A stretch of 64,000 nt of DNA from an uncultured Bacilli bacterium (GCA_944376605.1 CALWDE010000003.1:62001-126000); one strand, 5' to 3'. Positions 16,846-26,106 are shown, numbered from the stretch's first letter. Notes: generated from the sequence alone by a model not told the origin. Numbers and translations are program-made.

Positions 16846-18882
16846 ATGTCTTTTCTTCTCCAAGCCATTATCCCCTTCTTTCTCGCCTTCTTTTTTACTC
16901 TATTATCTGCTTCTTTATTTCCTTCATTCTCCTTTCTTTTCCCTTTGTTACTTCTGATAGGGGGTCTCTTTCTTTCTTGGAGAAAAGGAAAGAGAATCTT
17001 CCTCTATTTTCTTGCAGGAAGTCTATTAGGCATTATTCTCTTTCTTATTCCTCATCCTTCCTTATATGGAGAAAGGGAAGTAGTAGGTGTTGTTATTCGC
17101 GCGAAAGACAACTATTTTCTTCTCCAAAGCGGTTTATCTCGCATTTATGTATACGAAAAAGGTTCAACGCGAGAAGTTGGAGATATATTGTCCTTAAAGG
17201 GAACTTTTTCCTCTTTATCTTTTACGGAATATGAATCACGATTTTCTTTTCAAACTTATTTAGAAAATAAAAGAGTAGGAAGTGAATTTTCTGGAACGAT
17301 TTCCTCGATATTTTCTCTCCCATTTCGCTTTCGAGAGTGGGAAAAGATGGCACTAGATGGTGTCGGAGGAGATGCATCCTCTTTGCTTGATTCTTTGCTT
17401 TTTGATCGAAAAGATTACAAGGCAATTGGGATTATTACTTTTGAGGAAGCTGGGCTTTTATATTTACTAAGCGCATCTGGATTGCTCTACGGCACTTATT
17501 TAAAGTTTTTTGAGTGGTTACTTGGTCATTACTTATCCAAAAAAACTCTCATAATAACTCTTCTTATTCTTTCTTTTTTACCCCTTCCTCTTTTGCTTCA
17601 TAAAGTAGGGATTTGGCGGATTTTTCTTACTAGAGGCATACAGAGTATTCTCTTGCTTAAAGGAAAAGAAAAGATTTCTTCACTGCCTTTAACTTCCTTT
17701 CTTGGAACCATATTTCTTCTTTTTGATCACACCCTCGTTTTAGACCAAGGATTTTCATTAAGCTTCCTTCTTTCACTTTTTATGAGTCTATCTTCCTCTT
17801 TATTTTTACGTATTGCCCCCTTAAAAAGGAAAATAGCATCTTTCTGCCTCTTAATCTTTCTTGTATTTCCCACTTTTCCTCAAAATGGTAGCCTTTCTCT
17901 GCTTGCTCCTATTCGAACAACGCTATTTCTGCCTCTTATATTCCCATTTCTTATACTTGGAATAATAGGAATGTTTACGCCGCTATCCGGGATTTTGAAC
18001 TCTTATGCTTCTTTCTTAATGAATGCTGCAGCCTTTTGGAAGGAGATAGATGTTTCAATTCCGTTTATATATCCGGAAGAGGCGTTATTCGCTCATTTCT
18101 TTTTCTTAGCTATTTTGCTCCTGCTTCTTTCTATTGGATGGAAAGGTTGGAGCAAAGTGATATCCTGCTTCCTGATAACGCCTCTTCTTTTATTAAATCT
18201 TGTTCCTTCTTTTTCTTTCCTCACTGCCGAGGTTAGTTTTATTAATGTTGGCCAAGGGGATTCAATCTTGATTCGCGATGGAGAAATTTCCGTATTAATT
18301 GATACGGGTGGCGTTTCATCTTTTGACATTGCAGAAGAGTGTTTAATTCCGTTTTTTCAAAAAAGAGGGATTCATGACTTAGATTATGTTGTTATCACGC
18401 ACGGAGATAGTGATCATGATGGCGCTCTTCCTTCTCTTTATGATCATTTTGCTATAGGAAAAATACTTCGTGAGAAAGAGGATTTCCCTTTAAGTGTTGG
18501 TTCAATTCGCTTAGAAAATCTCAATACTTATTTATGGGAAGAGGAAAATGATAATTCTTTAGTCTTAAAATTAGATAATTTCCTTGGGAAAGATTTCCTT
18601 TTTATGGGCGATGCTACAACAAAAGTTGAAAGGAAATTACTTGATGAACAAGCAGATATAAGAAGAGATATTATAAAAGTTGGTCATCATGGGTCTCGTA
18701 CTTCTTCAAGTGATGAATTTCTCAAGGAAGTAGCGGCGGATACAGCAATCATTTCGTGCGGAAGAGGTAATGATTATGGTCATCCAGATGAAGAAGTGAT
18801 GGAACGTCTTAAAAATCTAGAGATAAATATTCGCCGGACTGATGACGAGGGGACAATCTCTTATTTCGGTTTTGCTTCGTAA
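16846..18882 (+). CDS. comEC: Competence DNA channel ComEC/Rec2
   Basis: Polytopic membrane protein thought to carry single-stranded DNA across the membrane. 678 residues: N-terminal membrane segments and an OB-like domain (REVGDILSLKGTFSS), the multi-TM competence domain in the middle, and a C-terminal metallo-beta-lactamase-like domain beginning FINVGQGDSILIRDG, with THGDSDHDG, LFMGDATTK and KVGHHGS. In the first metal motif the second His of HxHxDH is Asp (HGDSDH). The start at 16846 has an AAGGGGA SD; the frame's earlier start at 16801 lies inside comEA. Confidence 0.93.
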   Translation: MSFLLQAIIPFFLAFFFTLLSASLFPSFSFLFPLLLLIGGLFLSWRKGKRIFLYFLAGSLLGIILFLIPHPSLYGEREVVGVVIRAKDNYFLLQSGLSRIYVYEKGSTREVGDILSLKGTFSSLSFTEYESRFSFQTYLENKRVGSEFSGTISSIFSLPFRFREWEKMALDGVGGDASSLLDSLLFDRKDYKAIGIITFEEAGLLYLLSASGLLYGTYLKFFEWLLGHYLSKKTLIITLLILSFLPLPLLLHKVGIWRIFLTRGIQSILLLKGKEKISSLPLTSFLGTIFLLFDHTLVLDQGFSLSFLLSLFMSLSSSLFLRIAPLKRKIASFCLLIFLVFPTFPQNGSLSLLAPIRTTLFLPLIFPFLILGIIGMFTPLSGILNSYASFLMNAAAFWKEIDVSIPFIYPEEALFAHFFFLAILLLLLSIGWKGWSKVISCFLITPLLLLNLVPSFSFLTAEVSFINVGQGDSILIRDGEISVLIDTGGVSSFDIAEECLIPFFQKRGIHDLDYVVITHGDSDHDGALPSLYDHFAIGKILREKEDFPLSVGSIRLENLNTYLWEEENDNSLVLKLDNFLGKDFLFMGDATTKVERKLLDEQADIRRDIIKVGHHGSRTSSSDEFLKEVAADTAIISCGRGNDYGHPDEEVMERLKNLEINIRRTDDEGTISYFGFAS

Positions 18883-18888
18883 AGAGGT

Positions 18889-18894
18889 TATAAT
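18889..18894 (+). promoter_or_regulatory. -10 box for leaderless holA (TATAAT-N7-ATG)
   Basis: TATAAT, then AACGGAG, then ATG at 18902. The box lies just after the comEC stop. GGAG touches the ATG directly, too close for a normal SD. Confidence 0.5.
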
Positions 18895-18901
18895 AACGGA
18901 G

Positions 18902-19876
18902 ATGATAACAATTCTTTTTTCACCTCAATCTAAAATGGTAAAAAGCGCCCTATCTTCGCTTTTAAAGAAACTTCCGATTGAGAGGAATGCTTTTAATGAA
19001 GTGCACTTAGACATGGGCACAGAAACATTAATTAGTTTGGAATCGGAATGCTCTTACTTGCCTTTTGGAGAAGAAAGAAAAATCGTAGTCGCAGAGAATT
19101 TCCACTATTTATCAAGTGAAGAAAAAAGAAAAAAATATCTTAAAGGGGATGATGCTTCTCCTTTGCTAAACTATTTCAAACATCCAGATGAAGATATTGA
19201 ATTATATCTATTGGTATATTCTTCAAATTTGGATGAGAAATGTGATTTTTATCGAGCGTTAAAGGAAGGGAATGCCGTTTTTAAGAAAGTAAGTGAGTTT
19301 ACTGACCAAGAATGGGATGGGTATATGTTGCGATATTTTGAAAAAAGAGGAGTGCATATTACTCATGAGGCAAGAAGCGAATTGCTAAGACGAATTAAAG
19401 GGGACTATTCTTCCTTTTTAAACGAGGCGGCAAAGCTAATTCTCTATAGTGATGGGAATACCTTGCAAAAGGAGGATATTGAATTAATGGTAACTTCGCC
19501 ATTAGAAGATTCCTCTTTCGCTTTAACAGAGGCTCTATTTTCTGGAAAAATCGGAGAAAGTATCCAAATTTATCGCGACCTTCGCTTTCAAGGAAACGAG
19601 ACTATCGTACTAATTCATGCCCTCGCAACGCAGATGAGGGAACAATCTCTGGTAAATCACATTTATCAAAAAGGGATGAGTATTGATGATTGCGCGTCAA
19701 TTTTAAAAGTAAGTTATTGGCGGGCAAAAAGGCTGATGAATCGTGCAGAAAATTTGAATGAAGATCGTTTTGGAAAAGAAATTGTTCGCCTTTATGAATG
19801 TGAAAAGTCTATTATGACTGGCCTTCGAGATGCTGATAGCGCTTTTGAAACTTTCTTGTTGGGTTTTGCATGTTAA
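18902..19876 (+). CDS. holA: DNA polymerase III delta subunit
   Basis: Clamp-loader subunit that opens the beta sliding clamp. Sequence is divergent, as usual for HolA, but the layout fits: 324 residues, an AAA+-like N-terminal domain without a working Walker A, a helical domain with LLRRIKGDYSSFLNEAAKLILYS, and a C-terminal collar domain (ALATQMREQ ... RAENL). Position between comEC and rpsT is the Bacillus yqeN/holA position. Start 18902 is preferred over the in-frame 18842 inside comEC. Confidence 0.88.
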   Translation: MITILFSPQSKMVKSALSSLLKKLPIERNAFNEVHLDMGTETLISLESECSYLPFGEERKIVVAENFHYLSSEEKRKKYLKGDDASPLLNYFKHPDEDIELYLLVYSSNLDEKCDFYRALKEGNAVFKKVSEFTDQEWDGYMLRYFEKRGVHITHEARSELLRRIKGDYSSFLNEAAKLILYSDGNTLQKEDIELMVTSPLEDSSFALTEALFSGKIGESIQIYRDLRFQGNETIVLIHALATQMREQSLVNHIYQKGMSIDDCASILKVSYWRAKRLMNRAENLNEDRFGKEIVRLYECEKSIMTGLRDADSAFETFLLGFAC

Positions 19877-20328
19877 AGATTGTTGTTATATCGGATACAC
19901 ATTCCTATTTTGACCCCTTAAATGAGGTTTTAATGAAAGAGCCTTATGCGGATTATTATTTTCATTTAGGCGATATAGGTGGTAGCCAAAATAACATTGG
20001 GCCTTTCGCTGCAGTGAAAGGAAACTGTGATGCTTTTACTAGAGGCATACCTCTGTTCCGCGAAATAGAAACTCCTTTAGGAAAGATAAGACTGGAACAT
20101 AAACCGCTAACGAGGCGGGAATATGAAAAATTGTCCAATGAAGGATATATTGCCTTTTTACATGGTCATACCCATAAGAAAGAAAACACTTCATACGGGA
20201 ATTTACATGTTTTATGTCCTGGAAGTTGTTCCTTTCCAAGAGATGGAAGCGCCTCTTATCTTGTTATTAGAATAGATGAAAGATCAGAAACTCCCTTTCA
20301 AGCGGATTTTCATATTCTAACAATATAA
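19870..20328 (+). CDS. YfcE/MJ0936-type metallophosphoesterase
   Basis: Small calcineurin-like phosphodiesterase (152 residues). The five metal motifs are visible: SDTH, LGDIGG, VKGNCD, HGHTH, and a final CPGS. Members hydrolyse phosphodiesters such as bis-pNPP; the physiological substrate is not known. Overlaps the holA end by seven bases, so it is translated from the same message. An isolated inhibitory terminator/rpsT convergence follows. Confidence 0.88.
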   Translation: MLKIVVISDTHSYFDPLNEVLMKEPYADYYFHLGDIGGSQNNIGPFAAVKGNCDAFTRGIPLFREIETPLGKIRLEHKPLTRREYEKLSNEGYIAFLHGHTHKKENTSYGNLHVLCPGSCSFPRDGSASYLVIRIDERSETPFQADFHILTI

Positions 20329-20329
20329 A

Positions 20330-20354
20330 AAAGTAGGGAAGCACTCCCTACTTT
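20330..20354 (-). terminator. Intrinsic terminator after rpsT (usable from both sides)
   Basis: AAAGTAGGGA and TCCCTACTTT form a perfect 10-bp stem with an AGCAC loop. The minus-strand transcript continues into six T residues, so it mainly serves rpsT; on the plus strand the T-run is short but could end the phosphodiesterase transcript. Confidence 0.88.
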
Positions 20355-20382
20355 AGAAAGAATCAGGATAATGAAGTGGAAA

Positions 20383-20646
20383 TTACTTCATTTCGGCGAC
20401 TAGTTTTTCTAGCCGTGCTTTTTGATGGTTCATCTTCTCTTTGCTATAAATTCCGCTTTGTGCAGCTTTATCACAAAGAGCAACAGCGGCGCGAAGCGCT
20501 TTAACAGCGTCTTCTTTCACTCCACCTGCAACCACAGTTTCAACATGCTTAATTGCAGTGCGAACTTCACGGCGAGCAGCACTATTGATTTCACCTTGAC
20601 GGGTGTTTAGGGCAGCACGCTTAATTTGTTTCTTAATGTTAGGCAT
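20383..20646 (-). CDS. rpsT: 30S ribosomal protein S20
   Basis: Binds 16S rRNA early in 30S assembly. 87 residues, Ala/Lys-rich helical protein starting MPNIKKQIKRA with the family pattern NSAARREVRTAIK and IYSKEKMNHQKARLEKLV. AAGGAAG precedes the ATG. It is encoded against the surrounding genes, as rpsT often is between holA and lepA in Firmicutes. Confidence 0.96.
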   Translation of the reverse strand: MPNIKKQIKRAALNTRQGEINSAARREVRTAIKHVETVVAGGVKEDAVKALRAAVALCDKAAQSGIYSKEKMNHQKARLEKLVAEMK

Positions 20647-20683
20647 AATTTTTATACTTCCTTATCACTTTTTTGCGGGATAA

Positions 20684-20712
20684 ATGATACTCTTTCTAAC
20701 TTTATTCGGCAA
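20684..20712 (-). promoter_or_regulatory. rpsT promoter
   Basis: On the minus strand TTGCCG (20707-20712) is followed after exactly 17 bp by TATCAT (20684-20689); the leader then holds an AAGGAAG SD before rpsT. Confidence 0.6.
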
Positions 20713-20727
20713 TATAAGTTACTTTTA

Positions 20728-22701
20728 TTACCTTTGATCTAGAAGACGCAGGATAAGAAGAGCAAATCCGTTCACAGTCCCTACTTTTCCATATTCTTCT
20801 TGAGGAATCTCAATATGGAATTCCTCATCTAAATCCGCAACCATGGAAACATAGGACATTGAGTCACCACCTAAATCTGTATTCCATATTGCATCATCCT
20901 TAATTTGCGAGAGAGGAAGCGATAAATTTGAGGCAAACGCTTTACGGACTAAGTTAAGTACTTGTTCCACTTTGCTCTTGTCATAACCTTCAAAAGATAC
21001 GTCTACAGCAGTCTGTGCGCGATGCTTTTTATCAAAATATAAGAAAGAATCAGGAGAATTGATGTATTCCTCTTTAACTTGGCCTCGCTTTACCTTCATA
21101 GAATTCGCTAAAGGCAATGCTTTTGGATAAATAGCAAACTCGCTTACTTTTCGTGAACCTACGAGCTTGTTATTCACATTTTGAAGTTCTTCACCTAGTT
21201 TTTTGAGTGCATCTCCTTCTAGTTGCTCAGCAAGTTCTACAACAAGAACAATATTTTCCTTATGGCCATTACTGACACCAAAAGCTACAGAGTTGCGAAT
21301 ATAAGTTACATCTTTGAAGTAATTCTCAATTTCATCAGGGTAAACGTTTTCTCCGTCGTTATCGATAATAACGTCTTTTAATCTACCACGGATATAGTAT
21401 CTACTATCAATTTCTTCAGCGACATCACCTGTTGCAAAGAAGGAGTCGCGGTCGAAGTCTTCTCTCACTCCTCCAATAATAGAGCCAATATGCATGGAAG
21501 CACATTTCACATAGAGTTCACCGTTTTTTAACTGATAGGTGACTCCGTGAAATGGTTTTCCAATCGACCCAAGCAAGCGGTCTTCTACGCGGGGAGAAAG
21601 TTCAACAGAAGTGACACCGATTTCAGTCATTCCGTACCCGTTATAAAGCGGATATCCAAGCCCATTAATCAGATGCAGTGTGTCACGTGAGATATATCCT
21701 CCTCCTGTAATGCAGTAGATTGGGGAAGTTCCTAATATCTTGTTTTTTACAATATTTTGGAAGATTTTATTGGCAGCAATTCCAGCCTCCTTCTTTGAGA
21801 TTTCGTGGCAATTGTATGCCACCATTTTCTCAAGTAACTTCTGCATTTTTTCATTTTTCATTGCAAAAGTTCTATTAACGGTCTGGGCAACTCCATCCCA
21901 TAAAAGCGGCACACTATAAACGTGGTCACATTTGCCCTTTTTAATAGCGTATAAAAGGTCCTTTGTGGCATTGCTGGAAGGATAAACTAAAGTCTTTCCT
22001 AGTGTGGTATACCATAAGAAAACTGCGACAAAGCCGAAGATATGATGGAAAGGAATCATTGCAAAATTGCGAAGTTCTCCGTCATAAATAATGTCCACAG
22101 TTGAATGAGGAATATCATAGGCAGAGTTCACTTGGCCAACGATAGCTTTTCCATCATATACCATGACTTTTGCCGCGCCTGTTGTGCCAGAAGAGCAGAA
22201 CATCACGTGGTTACCCCAAACTTTAGGTTCTACTTTTTCGCTTTTTTTAAGGTCAAGCAAACGGTAAGAAGGAATGGAGTAGGGCTCTGCTTCATTGCTT
22301 ATAATTGCTCCAGCTTTTGTTTGCTGTAAAAGATTTTCTGTATTCTCTTTAGGAAGTCTTGCATCTAGAAGCAAAACATCATGCCCGCTCATCAAAATGG
22401 CATAAAAAAGGGCTGGCCATTCCGGAGAATTTCGATATTTTAGAGCAATAGGGGAAGAGGAAGAGATGGAACCAAATAGGTTACACATGCGGGATCCTAA
22501 TTCTTCTGCTTGTATGAAAAAATCTTTATAACGTTGAGATTTTAATTTCCCGTCTTCATCAAAATAAATAGCACATTTTTGACGTGAATAGTGTTTTTTC
22601 AAAAATTGATAGAGTGCTTGAAATGTACAAGAAGAGGATGAGAGTTCATCAAGCAACTCTTGAACGTATTTGAGAGTGCGTTTTTGTAGCTTTGTATTCA
22701 T
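20728..22701 (-). CDS. AMP-dependent acyl ligase fused to a C-terminal acyl carrier protein domain
   Basis: ANL-superfamily adenylating enzyme, 657 residues. The P-loop-like CSSGTTGAAKVM, the YNGYGMTEIG motif and YIRGRLKDVIIDNDGENVYP (hinge and final adenylation motifs) are all present. The last 75 residues look like an acyl carrier protein with LGGDSMSYVSM, whose Ser would carry phosphopantetheine. It probably activates a carboxylic or fatty acid and loads it onto its own carrier; substrate and acceptor are unknown. Start 22701 (MNTKLQKRT) has an AAGGAG SD; the frame extends to 22809, but that part covers the intergenic promoters. Transcribed away from fmt. Confidence 0.87.
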   Translation of the reverse strand: MNTKLQKRTLKYVQELLDELSSSSCTFQALYQFLKKHYSRQKCAIYFDEDGKLKSQRYKDFFIQAEELGSRMCNLFGSISSSSPIALKYRNSPEWPALFYAILMSGHDVLLLDARLPKENTENLLQQTKAGAIISNEAEPYSIPSYRLLDLKKSEKVEPKVWGNHVMFCSSGTTGAAKVMVYDGKAIVGQVNSAYDIPHSTVDIIYDGELRNFAMIPFHHIFGFVAVFLWYTTLGKTLVYPSSNATKDLLYAIKKGKCDHVYSVPLLWDGVAQTVNRTFAMKNEKMQKLLEKMVAYNCHEISKKEAGIAANKIFQNIVKNKILGTSPIYCITGGGYISRDTLHLINGLGYPLYNGYGMTEIGVTSVELSPRVEDRLLGSIGKPFHGVTYQLKNGELYVKCASMHIGSIIGGVREDFDRDSFFATGDVAEEIDSRYYIRGRLKDVIIDNDGENVYPDEIENYFKDVTYIRNSVAFGVSNGHKENIVLVVELAEQLEGDALKKLGEELQNVNNKLVGSRKVSEFAIYPKALPLANSMKVKRGQVKEEYINSPDSFLYFDKKHRAQTAVDVSFEGYDKSKVEQVLNLVRKAFASNLSLPLSQIKDDAIWNTDLGGDSMSYVSMVADLDEEFHIEIPQEEYGKVGTVNGFALLILRLLDQR

Positions 22702-22725
22702 GGATACTCCTTGTAAACCGGAGGG

Positions 22726-22731
22726 ATTATA
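22726..22731 (-). promoter_or_regulatory. -10 box of the acyl ligase gene
   Basis: TATAAT on the minus strand, 24 bases before the start, with an AAGGAG SD between: a leadered promoter. No convincing -35. Confidence 0.45.
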
Positions 22732-22766
22732 CCTTTCTCTTGTGCTTAAAGAGAAACAAGGACTTG

Positions 22767-22772
22767 TATAAT
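22767..22772 (+). promoter_or_regulatory. -10 box of fmt
   Basis: TATAAT 27 bases before the fmt ATG with AAAAGGAG between. It is back-to-back with the acyl ligase promoter in a 98-bp divergent region. Confidence 0.45.
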
Positions 22773-22799
22773 GTTGATAGAGAAAAAGGAGAATGGCAA

Positions 22800-23747
22800 A
22801 TGGACGCAAAAAAATATCGGATGCTTTATATGGGAACTCCTTCGATGTCTGCTGGACTTTTGAAATATTTATTAGAATCGAACTGGAATGTAATTGGTGT
22901 GGTAACTAATCCAGATAAACCCCAGGGAAGAAAGCAAATTTTAACTCCTTCTCCTGTGAAAGAGGTTGCTTTAGAACACAATATTCCTGTTTATCAGCCA
23001 ATAAAAATTCGTAAGGATTATGAATGGGCAAAAGATTTAAATATCGATGTAATCTTGACGTTTGCGTATGGGCAAATTGTTCCAGAAGCATTTCTCCAAT
23101 ACGCTCGTCTTGGAGCATATAACGTTCATGGATCTCTTCTTCCTGCTTACCGCGGTGCAGCCCCTGTTCAAAGAGCCATTATGAACGGCGATAGCGAACT
23201 CGGAGTAACCTTAATGAAAATGGTGAAGGAGATGGATGCTGGTGAGATGTATGGAAAAGAAAGTTTTTCTCTCCCTTCAACTGCAAATTGCGGAGATGCT
23301 TTTGAATTATTAAAGGAAGCTGGTATTCGTTTGGTAGAGAAATATTTACCTCCTGTTCTTTTAGCAAAAGAAGAAGGGGTAGAAATAGGGGTTCCACAAG
23401 ATACCTCTCTAGTCACAATTGCCTCAAAAATATCTCCAGAAGAAGAACACCTTCCTTTGCATTTATCTGTAAAAGATACTTTAAACTACATTCGGGCGCT
23501 TGCTCCAGAACCAGGTGCATATCTTTTTTTCCGTAGTAATAAATTGAAAATCTATGAAGCAAAAGAAGTAAAAGAAGCTTTCTCTCTCCCTGCAGGGAGC
23601 CTTATTTCCTATCAAAAAAATCTTGTACTCGTGTTAGAAAAAGGTGCAATTTCTCTTACCAAAGTGCAACTAGCAGGTAAAAAAGAAATGGATGGAAAGA
23701 GCTTTTTAAATGGCGCTAGGTTGCAAGAAGGGGAAATGGCAGATTAA
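22800..23747 (+). CDS. fmt: Methionyl-tRNA formyltransferase
   Basis: Formylates initiator Met-tRNA with 10-formyl-THF. The hallmark HGSLLPAYRGAAPVQRAI with the catalytic Asn/His region is present, preceded by MGTPSMSAG; 315 residues is the normal length. Start at 22800 is set by the AAAGGAG SD; the open frame upstream to 22692 overlaps the divergent promoters. The usual def/priA neighbours are absent; a helicase gene follows after two bases. Confidence 0.95.
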   Translation: MDAKKYRMLYMGTPSMSAGLLKYLLESNWNVIGVVTNPDKPQGRKQILTPSPVKEVALEHNIPVYQPIKIRKDYEWAKDLNIDVILTFAYGQIVPEAFLQYARLGAYNVHGSLLPAYRGAAPVQRAIMNGDSELGVTLMKMVKEMDAGEMYGKESFSLPSTANCGDAFELLKEAGIRLVEKYLPPVLLAKEEGVEIGVPQDTSLVTIASKISPEEEHLPLHLSVKDTLNYIRALAPEPGAYLFFRSNKLKIYEAKEVKEAFSLPAGSLISYQKNLVLVLEKGAISLTKVQLAGKKEMDGKSFLNGARLQEGEMAD

Positions 23748-23749
23748 CC

Positions 23750-26098
23750 ATGCAAAAACTCACTCTTTCCGTTCATGATCTCGTTGATTTCTTATTGCGA
23801 GAGGGCGATATCGACTCACGAGTCTATAACTTAGAAACGATGCAGAAAGGCAGTGAATTTCATCGTCTTTTTCAAAGTTCTAAAGGCAAAGAGTATTTAT
23901 CTGAATATCCTTTGGAAAGTCAGTTTGTTGTTGATGATGTTGAAGTTACTTTAGAGGGTAGAGCGGATGGAATTTGTCCTAAAGAAGAGTGTCCGGTAAT
24001 AGAAGAGATTAAAACAACTGTCATGGATTTATATGAATTCCATGAGTCGCAAAAGGAATGGCATTTAGGACAAGCGCGCTGCTACGCGCTTATGTACTTA
24101 AGGCAAGAAGGCAAAAAGAAAGCAGAAATTCGCCTTCGTTATATTGACCAAAAAGATTTTAAACATACTTGGTGCTACAGCATTGAAGAAACGATTGAAG
24201 AGTTAGAAAAAGAAATAACAAATCTTATTCATCGATATTTAGATTTCATGAAGAGTTATTTTCTGCATATCAAAGAGCGGAATGCTTCTCTCAAATCTCT
24301 TCCTTTTCCTTATTCACATTTCCGAAAAGGTCAGCATGAAATGGCTAAGTATGTTTATAAGGTAAGCCAAAAAGGAGGTCTTTTCTTTGTGGAAGCTCCT
24401 ACAGGGATTGGGAAGACTATTTCCGCTCTTTATCCTGCTTTAAAAGGTTTTTCCAAGAAAGAGGAAGGAAAAATCTTTTATCTCACAGCAAAAACTTCTG
24501 GAGGTGATGCCGCAGAGGACGCTTTGGCTTTACTAAGAGAAAAAGGGGCAATCTTGCGCTCTTCTCGCTTATTGGCCAAAGAAAAAATGTGCGCAAAATT
24601 AGGCGCAGCATGTAATCCTGTTGAATGTCCTTTTGCGAAAGGATATTACGGAAAAATGCGACGTATTCTTCAAGAAAGTATGAAAGAAAACGTTCATTTT
24701 TCGGAAGAGAAAGTAAAAGAATTAGCAAATCATTACGAAACTTGTCCATTTGAGCTTAGTTTAGATTTATCTCTTTTATCGGATGTTATTGTTTGTGATT
24801 ACAACTATGTTTTTGATCCTTTTGCCCACTTGCAAAGGTATTTTGAAGAAGATAAAGAAGCCAAAAAACATTTTTTACTTATTGATGAGGCGCATAACTT
24901 AATTGAACGTGGAAGAGAATCTTACAGTGCTATTTTGGATAAGCGGCAATGTTCTGAAGCTTTATCGCGAGCAAAAGGTGAAGAACATTTAACTGCATAT
25001 TCTCGCGCTATTCGTGCTTTATCGCGGGCAATAAATGAAATACATAAGGAACTTGATGAGCCGCATTTGCTTGAAGAAGAACCAAGAAAAATTCTTCGCG
25101 CAGTCGAAAGAATTGACCAAGAAAATCAAGCTTACCAAAAGCAAGAAGATGTCCCTCCTTTACCTAAAGAAATCAAAGAATTGAGCCGAGAAACGCATAG
25201 ATTTAAGCGCCTTTACGAAGATTATTCTCAATACCAAGTCCTTTATTACGATGAGCAAGAAAAACGTTCATTTTTAAAACTATATTGCCCTGATCCTTCT
25301 TATATGCTGCGAAAAGACTTAAAAAGAGTTTTTGGTGCAGTGCTTTTCTCAGGAACCTTATCTCCTATCTCTTATTACATGGATTCATTAGCAGGGGAAG
25401 AAGAACCACATTTGCTTCTTCCTTCTCCTTTTCCTTCTCAAAACTGTCAAATCATTTTGGCTCCAAAACTTTCTCTTCGCTATAAAGATAGAGAAAAAAC
25501 AAAAAGTGAAGTTGCTTTGTATTTAAAATATTTTGTTGCGGCAAAGCCTGGGAATTATCTTTTGTTTATGCCTTCTTTTGCCTATCTAGATTCCATTAAA
25601 GAACAATTAGATTTTTGTGATGCGGAAGTTGTTATTCAGTCGCGCGGCATGAAAGAGAAAGAAAAGGAAGAATTTCTTGCTTTATTTCAAAAGACAGAAG
25701 AGGGAACAAGAGTGGGGCTTGCTGTTCTTGGTGGTTCTTTATCAGAAGGAATTGATTTATTAGGAGATCGATTAATTGGAGTTGCAATCGTCGGAATTGG
25801 CTTACCAATGGTTACTTTTGAAAGGGAACTACTACGTTCCCACTTTGAAGAAACAATTCATGAAGGTTTTAACTATGCTTATCGTTTTCCTGGTATGAAT
25901 AAAGTGATGCAGGCGCTAGGACGATTGATTCGTAGCGAAAAGGATAGTGGTGCAGTTCTTCTTATAGATGACCGATATATGAGTGAAGATTATCGTTCTT
26001 TGCTCTCTAGAACCCATCCTGACTATTCTATTGCAACGAAACCGAGCGATATTTCCTCTATCCTCGAAGTCTTTTACGCGAAACTTGCTAAGGGATAG
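23750..26098 (+). CDS. XPD/DinG-type DNA helicase with N-terminal PD-(D/E)XK (Cas4-like) nuclease domain
   Basis: Superfamily 2 helicase of 782 residues. Residues about 60-110 contain GRADGI and, ten residues on, EEIKTT, the Asp and E-x-K of a PD-(D/E)XK nuclease. The helicase has Walker A EAPTGIGKT near 216, the DEAH box LLIDEAHNL near 378, and a final MQALGRLIRSEKD arginine-finger motif. Four Cys (C281, two in AACNPVEC, one in YETCPF) lie where XPD/DinG proteins hold a 4Fe-4S cluster. It likely acts in repair of DNA or R-loop structures. It starts two bases after the fmt stop and is probably cotranscribed with it. Confidence 0.87.
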   Translation: MQKLTLSVHDLVDFLLREGDIDSRVYNLETMQKGSEFHRLFQSSKGKEYLSEYPLESQFVVDDVEVTLEGRADGICPKEECPVIEEIKTTVMDLYEFHESQKEWHLGQARCYALMYLRQEGKKKAEIRLRYIDQKDFKHTWCYSIEETIEELEKEITNLIHRYLDFMKSYFLHIKERNASLKSLPFPYSHFRKGQHEMAKYVYKVSQKGGLFFVEAPTGIGKTISALYPALKGFSKKEEGKIFYLTAKTSGGDAAEDALALLREKGAILRSSRLLAKEKMCAKLGAACNPVECPFAKGYYGKMRRILQESMKENVHFSEEKVKELANHYETCPFELSLDLSLLSDVIVCDYNYVFDPFAHLQRYFEEDKEAKKHFLLIDEAHNLIERGRESYSAILDKRQCSEALSRAKGEEHLTAYSRAIRALSRAINEIHKELDEPHLLEEEPRKILRAVERIDQENQAYQKQEDVPPLPKEIKELSRETHRFKRLYEDYSQYQVLYYDEQEKRSFLKLYCPDPSYMLRKDLKRVFGAVLFSGTLSPISYYMDSLAGEEEPHLLLPSPFPSQNCQIILAPKLSLRYKDREKTKSEVALYLKYFVAAKPGNYLLFMPSFAYLDSIKEQLDFCDAEVVIQSRGMKEKEKEEFLALFQKTEEGTRVGLAVLGGSLSEGIDLLGDRLIGVAIVGIGLPMVTFERELLRSHFEETIHEGFNYAYRFPGMNKVMQALGRLIRSEKDSGAVLLIDDRYMSEDYRSLLSRTHPDYSIATKPSDISSILEVFYAKLAKG

Positions 26099-26100
26099 CG

Positions 26101-26106
26101 TATAAT
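26101..26106 (+). promoter_or_regulatory. -10 box for leaderless lepA (TATAAT-N7-ATG)
   Basis: TATAAT, then CCGCGCG, then ATG at 26114. The 7-nt spacer has no SD-like purine run at all, which makes this one of the cleanest cases. Confidence 0.55.

Noticed and set aside
24587-24620. Cas4-like domain taken as evidence for a CRISPR-Cas locus
   Set aside because: No cas1, cas2, other cas genes or repeat array in the window; domain is fused to a helicase.
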